64,000 nucleotides of DNA, from positions 124,001 to 188,000 of the forward strand of contig JBAOIH010000004.1 of assembly GCA_037045645.1 (NCBI GenBank). Reading direction: 5' to 3'. The position numbers were made by a program, and so were the translations under genes. The DNA comes from Nocardioides sp. (GTDB lineage Bacteria > Actinomycetota > Actinomycetes > Propionibacteriales > Nocardioidaceae). Below, piece by piece: positions 27,771 through 35,018 of this stretch. Under the pieces are notes generated by a model. The model made no database searches. It was not told the DNA's origin and saw only the letters and a program-made list of their open reading frames with translations. Within the stretch, counting starts at the first letter, position 1. Every line of letters begins with the position of its first letter.

Positions 27771-28775
27771 ATGCCTTTCAACAACCACAACCGCAGCCTG
27801 CTCAGCCTGGTGCACCACTCCGAGCGCGACCTGCGCTATCTGCTCGAACTCTCCCGCGACCTCAAGCGTGCGAAATACTCCGGCAACTCCCGGCGTACGC
27901 TCGAAGGCAAGAACATCGCGCTGATCTTCGAGAAGACCTCGACCCGCACGCGCTGCGCCTTCGAGGTCGCGGCGTACGACGAGGGCGCGCACGTCACCTA
28001 TATCGACCCGACGTCGTCGCAGATCGGGCACAAGGAGTCGATGAAGGACACCGCTCGGGTGCTGGGGCGGATGTATGACGCCATCGAATACCGCGGATCG
28101 GCGCAGGAGAACGTCGAGACGCTGGCGGAGTTTGCCGGGGTCCCGGTCTTCAACGGCCTGACCGACGAGTTCCACCCCACCCAGATGCTCGCGGACGTGC
28201 TCACCATGACCGAGCACTCCGACAAGGCGATCCACCAGATCTCGTACGCCTTCGTCGGCGACGGGCGCAACAACGTGGCCAACTCGCTGCTGCTGGTCGG
28301 CGCGAAGCTCGGGATGGACGTACGCATCGGGGCACCCAAGCACCTGTGGCCGACCGAGGAGCACGTCGAGTTGTGCCGAGGCTTCGCCAAGGAGTCCGGG
28401 GCGCGGATCACGATCACCGACGACCCGCTCGAAGCGGTCAAGGGTGTCGACTTCATCCACACCGACGTCTGGGTGTCGATGGGCGAGCCGATCGAGAGCT
28501 GGGGCGAGCGGATCGACGAGTTGATGGCCTTCCGGGTGACGCCCGAGTTGATGGCTGCCAGTGGCAATCCCCGCGTGCGGTTCATGCACTGCCTGCCGGC
28601 GTTCCACAACTCCGAGACCAAGGTCGGGGCCCAGATCGCGGCGCAGTACCCCCAGCTGAGCAACGGCATCGAGGTGACCGAGGAGGTCTTCGAGTCCCCG
28701 GCCAACATTGCCTTCGAGCAGGCCGAGAACCGGATGCACACGATCAAGGCGGTCCTCGTGGCCGCGCTGGGCTGA
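27771..28775 (+). CDS. arcB: Catabolic ornithine carbamoyltransferase
   Basis: ArcB (334 aa) phosphorolyses citrulline to ornithine and carbamoyl phosphate. Motifs: the carbamoyl-phosphate loop KTSTRTRCAFEVA, the DEFHPTQMLAD segment, and the ornithine-site HCLPAFHN with the conserved cysteine. Operon position between arcA and arcC points to the catabolic rather than the biosynthetic enzyme. It is separated from arcC by only six bases. Confidence 0.96.
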   Translation: MPFNNHNRSLLSLVHHSERDLRYLLELSRDLKRAKYSGNSRRTLEGKNIALIFEKTSTRTRCAFEVAAYDEGAHVTYIDPTSSQIGHKESMKDTARVLGRMYDAIEYRGSAQENVETLAEFAGVPVFNGLTDEFHPTQMLADVLTMTEHSDKAIHQISYAFVGDGRNNVANSLLLVGAKLGMDVRIGAPKHLWPTEEHVELCRGFAKESGARITITDDPLEAVKGVDFIHTDVWVSMGEPIESWGERIDELMAFRVTPELMAASGNPRVRFMHCLPAFHNSETKVGAQIAAQYPQLSNGIEVTEEVFESPANIAFEQAENRMHTIKAVLVAALG

Positions 28776-28781
28776 GTCGCC

Positions 28782-29690
28782 ATGAGGATCGTGATCGCCC
28801 TAGGTGGCAACGCGTTGCTGCGACGCGGTCAACCCATGACCGCCGGCAACCAGCGTGACAACATCCGGGTCGCGTGTGAGCGGATCGCCACCGTCGCACC
28901 GGGCAACGAGCTCGTGGTCGCGCACGGCAACGGGCCGCAGGTAGGTCTCCTGGCGCTGCAGGCGGCGGCGTACGTCGATGTCGAGCCCTATCCGCTCGAC
29001 GTCCTCGGCGCCCAGACCGAGGCGATGATCGGCTATGTCATCGAGCAGGAGCTGGGCAACCTGCTTCCGACGGAGCAGCCACTCGCGACCTTGTTGACGC
29101 AGGTCGAGGTCAGCCGCGATGACCCGGCGTTTCTGACGCCGACGAAGCCGATTGGCCCGGTCTATGACGAGGAGACCGCGCGGGCCTTGGCGGTGTCGAA
29201 GGGCTGGACGATCGCGCCTGACGGGGACGGGTTCCGTCGGGTCGTGGCCAGCCCGCAGCCCAAACGGATCTTCGAGATCAAGCCGATCCGGCAATTGCTG
29301 GATCTCGGCACCATCGTGATCTGCGCGGGTGGCGGCGGCATCCCGACCATGTACGACGAGCAGCAACGGCTGCATGGCGTCGAAGCGGTGATCGACAAGG
29401 ATCTCGCGTCGGCGTTGCTGGCCGAGGAACTGGAGGCCGACCTCTTGGTGATCGCGACCGACGTCGACGGGGTCTATCTCGACTGGGGCACCCCAACGCA
29501 ACGACGCCTGGGTGCCGTGACGCCTGCCGAGATCGTGGATCTCGACCTGCCGGCGGGCTCGATGGGTCCCAAGGTGCAGGCGGCGGTGCGCTTCGTCGAA
29601 CACACCGGTGGCCGGGCCGCGATCGGTTCGCTGGCCGATATCGACCAGATCGTGGCGGGCACGGCGGGAACTCAGGTCACCCGCGCCTGA
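28782..29690 (+). CDS. arcC: Carbamate kinase
   Basis: ArcC (302 aa) makes ATP from carbamoyl phosphate and ADP, the energy-yielding last step of the arginine deiminase pathway. It starts with VIALGGNALLRRG and has VVAHGNGPQVGLLAL, CAGGGGIPTMYDE and ATDVDGVYLDWG, all typical of the amino-acid kinase fold. The 3' end overlaps the convergent photolyase gene by 19 bases. Confidence 0.96.
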   Translation: MRIVIALGGNALLRRGQPMTAGNQRDNIRVACERIATVAPGNELVVAHGNGPQVGLLALQAAAYVDVEPYPLDVLGAQTEAMIGYVIEQELGNLLPTEQPLATLLTQVEVSRDDPAFLTPTKPIGPVYDEETARALAVSKGWTIAPDGDGFRRVVASPQPKRIFEIKPIRQLLDLGTIVICAGGGGIPTMYDEQQRLHGVEAVIDKDLASALLAEELEADLLVIATDVDGVYLDWGTPTQRRLGAVTPAEIVDLDLPAGSMGPKVQAAVRFVEHTGGRAAIGSLADIDQIVAGTAGTQVTRA

Positions 29691-31012
29691 TAACGACGCA
29701 ACGCCTCGGTGCGCTCCGAGGCATGATCGACGATGGGGTCGGGATAGCCCGGAGCGCCGCCGTACTTCCATGGCTCGTGGGCGGTCTTGCCGGGCAGGTC
29801 CGCCAACTCGGGCACCCACCGGCGTACGTAAGCGCCGTGGGGGTCGAACTTCAGTCCCTGCGTCACCGGGTTGAAGACGCGGAAGTACGGCGAGGCGTCG
29901 GTGCCCGTCCCCGCGACCCACTGCCAGCCGTGGTTGTTCGACGCCAGGTCGCCGTCGAGCAGCAGATCGAGGAAGTGCCGGGCGCCATGGGGCCACCACA
30001 CGTGCAGGTCCTTGGTCAGGAATGACGCGGTGATCATCCGAACCCGGTTGTGCATCCAGCCGGTCTTGGCCAACTGACGCATGCCTGCGTCGACGATCGG
30101 GAATCCGGTCTCTCCTCGTTGCCAGGCCTCGAACTCCGGCCCGGGCTCGTCGTACGCGACGCCGAGGCGGTTGAGGTCTGCCCAGGCCGAGTCGGGGTTG
30201 TTCCACAACACGTCGGCATAGAACTCCCGCCAGGCCAACTCCAACCGGAAGCGATGTGCGGCCTCGTCTTCGCGGTCGCGCAGATCGTGCAGCAGGGTGG
30301 TCGGGTGCACGACGCCTAGCCGGAGATAGGGGGACATGAAAGACGTGCCGTCGGCTCCGGGGAGGTCGCGCGCGGTGTCGTACGCCTTCAGCCCTTCGTC
30401 GAGGAAGGTGCGCCACCGCGCGTGTGCTGCCTCCTCGCCTGCCGGTGGGAGGTCGATCGGGCACTCGGCGATGGCTCGGTCGACCTCGTGCCAGGCCGCC
30501 TCTTCCGATAGTCCAGTGCGAAATGGTCGTGGTTGGGGCGGAATGTCGACCATTTCGCACTGGACTACCTCGGCGGCCGACTCGAGCCAGGGCCGGGAGA
30601 AGGGCGTGAACACCTTGAACGCGGTGTCCGACTTGGTCGTCAGCGTGCCGGGGTCCACGGCGTACGCCGACCCGGTCACGACGGGCTCGACGCCGCCGTC
30701 GCGCAGCGAGGTGGCCACGGCGCGGTCGCGTCGCACCGCGTACGGCGTGAACTCGCGCGCGACGTGAACGCGAGAGGCATTGAGTGACGTCGCGACGTGC
30801 GCGACTTCGACGGCCGGGTCGCCCAGGCGCAGGATCAGCGGGGCCTCGAGTGCGCGCAACGACGCGCCGAGCCAGGCCCGCCGGATCGGCCCGACGCACG
30901 CCCACAAGACCGGGTCGATCACGAAAAGCAGCGCGGGGGAGTCGCCGGCCGCCGCGAGCGCTGCGTTGTCGCGCAGCCGAAGGTCACGGCGCAGCCAGAC
31001 GAGATCGGTCAC
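29672..31012 (-). CDS. phr: Deoxyribodipyrimidine photolyase with in-frame palindromic insert
   Basis: The 446-aa protein is a cryptochrome/photolyase enzyme that repairs UV pyrimidine dimers with light. The N-terminal antenna domain begins LVWLRRDLRLRDNAAL; the FAD domain contains TGFPIVDAGMRQLAKTGWMH, NRVRMITASFLTKDL and NNHGWQWVAGTGTDASPYF. GTG 31012 is chosen as start; the frame opens further upstream only into repeat DNA. Residues 149-168 (VVQCEMVDIPP...FRTGL), in the linker between the two domains, are encoded by a 59-bp palindromic element also found after otsB. The insert leaves the frame intact, so the protein is probably functional. Confidence 0.93.
   Translation of the reverse strand: MTDLVWLRRDLRLRDNAALAAAGDSPALLFVIDPVLWACVGPIRRAWLGASLRALEAPLILRLGDPAVEVAHVATSLNASRVHVAREFTPYAVRRDRAVATSLRDGGVEPVVTGSAYAVDPGTLTTKSDTAFKVFTPFSRPWLESAAEVVQCEMVDIPPQPRPFRTGLSEEAAWHEVDRAIAECPIDLPPAGEEAAHARWRTFLDEGLKAYDTARDLPGADGTSFMSPYLRLGVVHPTTLLHDLRDREDEAAHRFRLELAWREFYADVLWNNPDSAWADLNRLGVAYDEPGPEFEAWQRGETGFPIVDAGMRQLAKTGWMHNRVRMITASFLTKDLHVWWPHGARHFLDLLLDGDLASNNHGWQWVAGTGTDASPYFRVFNPVTQGLKFDPHGAYVRRWVPELADLPGKTAHEPWKYGGAPGYPDPIVDHASERTEALRRYQARVT
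30509..30567. repeat. 59-bp palindromic element, copy 2, inside phr
   Basis: The 19-base arms (30509-30527 and 30549-30567) are perfect inverse complements enclosing a 21-base loop. It is the same element as 6473-6531; the loops share GGGGCGGAAT. It is read in frame as 20 photolyase residues. Confidence 0.92.
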
Positions 31013-31120
31013 GGCGATGAGCCTAGACAGGCGGCGGAGGTTTCGAGACGCGCCTGCGGCGCTCCTCAACCACCGGGCGAGACGCGCCTGCGGCGCTCCT
31101 CAACCACCGGGGGAGACAGA

Positions 31121-31150
31121 GGGGCCGGCCGTCCGAAGACGACCGGCCCC
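31121..31150 (-). terminator. Hairpin terminator (copy 1) downstream of the narK genes
   Basis: GGGGCCGGCCGTC-CGAA-GACGACCGGCCCC pairs over 13 positions with one mismatch and a CGAA tetraloop. It is likely bidirectional and is placed to stop narK transcription before phr. Confidence 0.65.
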
Positions 31151-31267
31151 TTGGTTTCGAGACGCGCCTGCGGCGCTCCTCAACCACCGGCGAGACGCGC
31201 CTGCGGCGCTCCTCAACCACCGGGGGAGACGCGCCTGCGGCGCTTCTCAACCACCGGGGGAGACAGA

Positions 31268-31297
31268 GGGGCCGGCCGTCCGAAGACGACCGGCCCC
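31268..31297 (-). terminator. Hairpin terminator (copy 2) downstream of the narK genes
   Basis: An identical hairpin to 31121-31150, 147 bases away in the duplicated block; the nearer of the two to the narK stop codon. Confidence 0.65.
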
Positions 31298-31374
31298 TTG
31301 GTTTCGAGACGCGCCTGCGGCGCTCCTCAACCACCGGCGAGACGCGCCTTCGGCGCTCCTCAACCACCGGATGC

Positions 31375-32766
31375 TCAGCTGGGCTTGGGTGCACCCTTGC
31401 GCGCGTAGCGCCACCAGGTGAGGGCCACGCACATGACCGCCCAGGCGATACCGATCGCATAGAAGGTGGTCGGGCCGAGCGTGGTCACACCGACGCCGAA
31501 GAAGAACGGTCCGAAGGCCGCGATGGCCGCCGTCCACCCGATCACGCCACCGGCCTGCCGCTTCTCGAAGATCATCGGCATCTGCTTGAACGTCGAAGCG
31601 TTGCCGATGCCGGCGAACAGGAAGATCGCGAGCATGCCCCAGAGGAACTGGTTGAAGCCTGCGTGCAAGGTGTCGGCCGAGGTGGTGTCGGGGGTCAGCG
31701 CCGGGATCGTGTACGCGATCGAGCCGATCAGGCCGACGCCGGAGATCAGCGTCCAGATAGCACCGCCCATCCGGTCGGTCAGCGGCGAGAACAACACGCG
31801 CGCACCGGCGCCGACCAGCGGGCCGAGGAAGACGAACTTCACCACGTCCGGCACGGCGTACCCGTCGATCAATACCGTCGCGTCCGCGCCGGAACCCGAC
31901 ACGATGTCAGCGTTGCCGATGCCATAGAGGTTGGCCATCAGCAGACCGAACTGCGCGGCGAGACCGGAGAAGGTGCCGAAGGTCATGATGTAGAGCAGCG
32001 TCATCAGCCAGGTGTCGACGTTGCCGAAGATGTCGAACTGCTGCTTGATGTTGGCCTTGATCGGCACCGACTTCAGCATCGTCCAGGCCATCGCGGCGCC
32101 GATCACCATCAGCGGGATCCAGATGAACGCCGCGTTCTGGAAGAAGACCTCACTGGACGGCTTGCCCGGCATCGACAGCATCTGGCTGCCACCGAAGATC
32201 GCCAGGCCGGAGAACGCGATCAGGTACGGCGTGAGCAACTGCACCAGCGAGACGCCGAAGTTGCCCAGGCCCGCCTGCAGACCCAGGGCCGTGCCCTGCT
32301 TGGACTTGGGGAAGAAGTACGACGTGCTCGGCATGAAGCCCGAGAACGCGCCACCACCGACACCGGCGAGGAACGCCAGCACCATCAGTTCCCAGTAGGG
32401 AGCGGTCGGCTGCTGGACGCGTACGCCCCACCCGAGCGTGGAGAAGATCAGCAGCAGCGTGGTCAGCGCCACCATCTTGCGGGTGCCCATGATCGGCGGC
32501 AGCACCATCCACACCAGCCGGAAGAGACCGGCCGAGAGGCCGGGCATGGCTGCCATCCAATAGAGCTGCGTCGTGGTGAACGAGTAGCCCAGTGGGTTCA
32601 GCTTGGGGATGATCGCGCTAGGCAGGAACCACGCGACGAAGGCCAGGGTCAGGCAGAACGTGGTGACCCACAGGGTCTTCCACGCCAGCTTGGAGTCCCA
32701 GGTCTCCTCGTTCTCGGGGTCCCAGCTCTCCAACCATTCGCTGGAGCGTGCCGCTTGGGTACTCAT
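31375..32766 (-). CDS. narK: Nitrate/nitrite MFS transporter (NarK family), distal gene
   Basis: The protein has 463 residues with twelve membrane helices and belongs to the NarK/NNP branch of the MFS: GGGAFSGFMPSTSYFFPKSK and GLQAGLGNFGVSLVQLLTP correspond to the nitrate signature regions. It begins with a long charged cytoplasmic N-terminus (EWLESWDPENEETWDSK). Next to narGHJI it likely moves nitrate in or exchanges nitrite out. Its ATG overlaps the stop of the upstream narK paralogue by four bases. Confidence 0.9.
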   Translation of the reverse strand: MSTQAARSSEWLESWDPENEETWDSKLAWKTLWVTTFCLTLAFVAWFLPSAIIPKLNPLGYSFTTTQLYWMAAMPGLSAGLFRLVWMVLPPIMGTRKMVALTTLLLIFSTLGWGVRVQQPTAPYWELMVLAFLAGVGGGAFSGFMPSTSYFFPKSKQGTALGLQAGLGNFGVSLVQLLTPYLIAFSGLAIFGGSQMLSMPGKPSSEVFFQNAAFIWIPLMVIGAAMAWTMLKSVPIKANIKQQFDIFGNVDTWLMTLLYIMTFGTFSGLAAQFGLLMANLYGIGNADIVSGSGADATVLIDGYAVPDVVKFVFLGPLVGAGARVLFSPLTDRMGGAIWTLISGVGLIGSIAYTIPALTPDTTSADTLHAGFNQFLWGMLAIFLFAGIGNASTFKQMPMIFEKRQAGGVIGWTAAIAAFGPFFFGVGVTTLGPTTFYAIGIAWAVMCVALTWWRYARKGAPKPS

Positions 32767-34103
32767 GCCATTGTCTCCTCAGGGGCATCGGTCGGGTTCT
32801 CGATGTGTCGAGCCAATTCGGGTGACTGCTCGTGAAGCATCCGTACGACAGTCCAGTGCATCCACACCGCGCAGACAACAGTGAGGACGAAAAGCACGAA
32901 GAACGTGCTCGACGGGAAGCCGGACCAGGCCTTGGTGTAGGCGAACAGCGGCGGCAGGAAGAAGCCGCCCAGACCGCCCAGCATGCCGACCAGGCCCCCG
33001 ACCGCGCCGACGTTGTCGGGGAAGTACTCGGGGATGTGCTTGAAGACCGCCGCCTTGCCCACACCCATCGCGCAACCGAGCAGGAAGACCAGGAACGCGA
33101 AGGGCGCCAGGGCGATGGAGTACGCCAGGTGTTCGCTCTGCGCGCCGTCGGGCTGCGAGATCACGATGTGACCGTTGGGCATCATCAAGATGCCGCTGAT
33201 CACGATCATCGCGCCGAAGGTCCAATACATCACCCTTCGGGCGCCGAAGCGGTCGCTGAGCGAACCGCCCAGGGGCCGCAGCAGCGACGCCGGGAAGATG
33301 TAGGTCGCGGTCAGGTAGGCCGCACTTTGCAGGCTGACCCCGAAGTTGTCCATGTAGTAGAGCGGCAGCCAGGCCGACAAGGCGACGTACGCTCCGAAGA
33401 CCGCAACGTAGTAGAGGCTGAACCGCCACACTCGGACATTCTTCAGTGGTGCGAGTTGCGCGGAGAGTGGCTGCGACTTGCCAGGTGCCTGGTCTTGGCT
33501 CGGTGTGAGGAACCACGTGGCCAGCGCCATCACGACGAGCAGGACCGCGTACACCACGGGGATGAAGCGCCAGCCACCCGGGAACACGCCGAAGTAGGTG
33601 ACTCCGACCGTGGTGCCCGCGATGATCGGGGGGCCGATGAACTTGGTGACCGAGGCGCCGACGTTGCCCGCGCCGAAGAGCCCGAGCGCGAAGCCCTGGC
33701 GCTCGCGCGGCTGCCAGGCCGAGTTCCACGCGATGCCGGCCGAGAACGCGTTGCCGGCGAAGCCGACGAAGAAGGCCAGCACGAGCAACATCTCGTAGGA
33801 CTGCGCCTTGGAGACCAGGTACGCCGGGACGGCCGAGGCGGCCAGCAGGAAGGTCATCACCTTGCGACCGCCGATGCGGTCGGTGATCATCCCGGCGGGC
33901 AGACGCCACATCGAACCGTTGAGCACGGCCAGTGCGATGATCCACGAGAGTTGCACCTCGGAGAGGTCGAACTCCTTGCTGATCGGCTTGCCGAGAATGC
34001 CGAACATCAGCCAGACAGCGAACATCAGCGTGAAGCTGATCGTGGAGAGCCAGAGGACTCGGTTGGCTCCCGTTTTAGAGGGAGCGGTTTCCGTTAAAGT
34101 CAC
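32763..34103 (-). CDS. narK: Nitrate/nitrite MFS transporter (NarK family), proximal gene
   Basis: This 446-aa NarK paralogue has the signature segments GNAFSAGIAWNSAWQPRERQ and GLFGAGNVGASVTKFIGPP. In bacteria with paired NarK1/NarK2 proteins one is a nitrate/proton symporter and the other a nitrate/nitrite antiporter; this more compact protein resembles the NarK1-like type, but assigning roles needs experiment. It is the first gene of the operon, transcribed divergently from the regulator at 34230. Confidence 0.9.
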   Translation of the reverse strand: MTLTETAPSKTGANRVLWLSTISFTLMFAVWLMFGILGKPISKEFDLSEVQLSWIIALAVLNGSMWRLPAGMITDRIGGRKVMTFLLAASAVPAYLVSKAQSYEMLLVLAFFVGFAGNAFSAGIAWNSAWQPRERQGFALGLFGAGNVGASVTKFIGPPIIAGTTVGVTYFGVFPGGWRFIPVVYAVLLVVMALATWFLTPSQDQAPGKSQPLSAQLAPLKNVRVWRFSLYYVAVFGAYVALSAWLPLYYMDNFGVSLQSAAYLTATYIFPASLLRPLGGSLSDRFGARRVMYWTFGAMIVISGILMMPNGHIVISQPDGAQSEHLAYSIALAPFAFLVFLLGCAMGVGKAAVFKHIPEYFPDNVGAVGGLVGMLGGLGGFFLPPLFAYTKAWSGFPSSTFFVLFVLTVVCAVWMHWTVVRMLHEQSPELARHIENPTDAPEETMA

Positions 34104-34229
34104 AGAAGAACGCTATACCCGCAGGCCCAGCGGCGTGCAAACCGACACGTTGTGGCATTGTTAACACGGAACAGATTCCTCTAAACTTAGGGGGCCGCGG
34201 CAGGATGCCCGGCGAGGAGGTGTGCCAGA
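34104..34229. promoter_or_regulatory. Divergent promoter region between narK and the HTH regulator
   Basis: The 126-base gap has an AT-rich core containing the palindromes TGTTAACA (34159-34166) and CTAA-AC-TTAG (34181-34190). These are candidate operators for the adjacent regulator. GCGAGGAGG (34212-34220) is a strong ribosome binding site for the GTG at 34230. Confidence 0.45.
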
Positions 34230-35018
34230 GTGGGAGCCGTGTCAGTCGGAGCGTCGTTCGGATCGAGTGCCTTTGCGGTGCCCGATGAGGGTGCCGCGCT
34301 GCTGGTGTCACCCGTACGCCGGGCGATCGTCGACGCGATCGCCAATCACCTCTCCGAGTCCGGCGAGCCCCAGGGGCTGACCGCCGCACAATTGGCGGAG
34401 ATGCTCGACCTGCACGTCACCACCGTGCGTTTCCACCTCGACCAACTGGTCGCGCACGGCCTCCTCGACGCAGAGTTCGTACGCGGCGCTGTGGGCCGCC
34501 CCAGCAAGCACTACGCGCTCGCGGCCGGCTCGCTGCAGCAGGACCCGACCGAGGCCGGGCTGAAGGTGCTGACCGAGTTGCTCGCCGAGTCGTTCGGCAC
34601 TGACATCACCCCCGCGGACGCGGGCGCCAACTGGGCGCGCCGCAACATCCCCGCCGACACCTCACCGCCTGCTGACACTGCGGGCGCCTGGCTGACCAAG
34701 GTCGGCCGGATGATCGACGTGCTGCGCGATTGGGGCTACACCCCCGACCTGACCACCTCCGAGGGCGGCCGCAACTGTCGCGTCGACCTGGTCCGGTGCC
34801 CGTTCCTCGAACTCGCCAAGACCAACCCAGCCGTCGTCTGCGGCATCCACCGTGGCCTGATCGCAGGAGCGATGCACCAGTTCGGTGAGACCGCTACCGA
34901 GGTGTCGCTCGAGCCCTTCGTCGGCCCCGAGCTGTGCCAGGCCCATGTCCGCACCCGCACCCCGTTCCGCCTGCGTTCCGTGTCCCCCGAAGCACCTACC
35001 AGTGAGGAGTCGTCGTGA
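34230..35018 (+). CDS. Winged-helix transcriptional regulator with cysteine cluster
   Basis: The protein has 262 residues. The N-terminal part (LVSPVRRAIVDAIANHLSES, QLAEMLDLHVTTVRFHLDQL) is an ArsR/SufR-type winged helix. The C-terminal part has NCRVDLVRCPF, AVVCGIHRGL and PELCQAH, four cysteines spaced C-x6-C-x13-C-x31-C, which resembles the arrangement of Fe-S-binding SufR-like regulators. Its stop overlaps the narG start by four bases, so it is co-transcribed with narGHJI. A redox-, oxygen- or NO-responsive regulator of nitrate respiration is a reasonable inference. Confidence 0.8.
   Translation: MGAVSVGASFGSSAFAVPDEGAALLVSPVRRAIVDAIANHLSESGEPQGLTAAQLAEMLDLHVTTVRFHLDQLVAHGLLDAEFVRGAVGRPSKHYALAAGSLQQDPTEAGLKVLTELLAESFGTDITPADAGANWARRNIPADTSPPADTAGAWLTKVGRMIDVLRDWGYTPDLTTSEGGRNCRVDLVRCPFLELAKTNPAVVCGIHRGLIAGAMHQFGETATEVSLEPFVGPELCQAHVRTRTPFRLRSVSPEAPTSEESS

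Larger units (their letters stand above)
31039..31371. repeat. Array of seven interspersed palindromic repeats
   Basis: Seven copies of the GAGACGCGCCTGCGGCGCTCCTCAACC-type unit fill the gap between phr and narK. Three carry the full GGTTTCG end and four a shortened end. Within the array a block containing a terminator hairpin is duplicated at 147-base spacing. Nothing else is seen in this 360-base gap apart from the phr promoter region. Confidence 0.88.

Noticed and set aside
31039..31371. Possible CRISPR array
   Set aside because: Units vary in spacing and have no unique spacers; they belong to a dispersed palindromic family.
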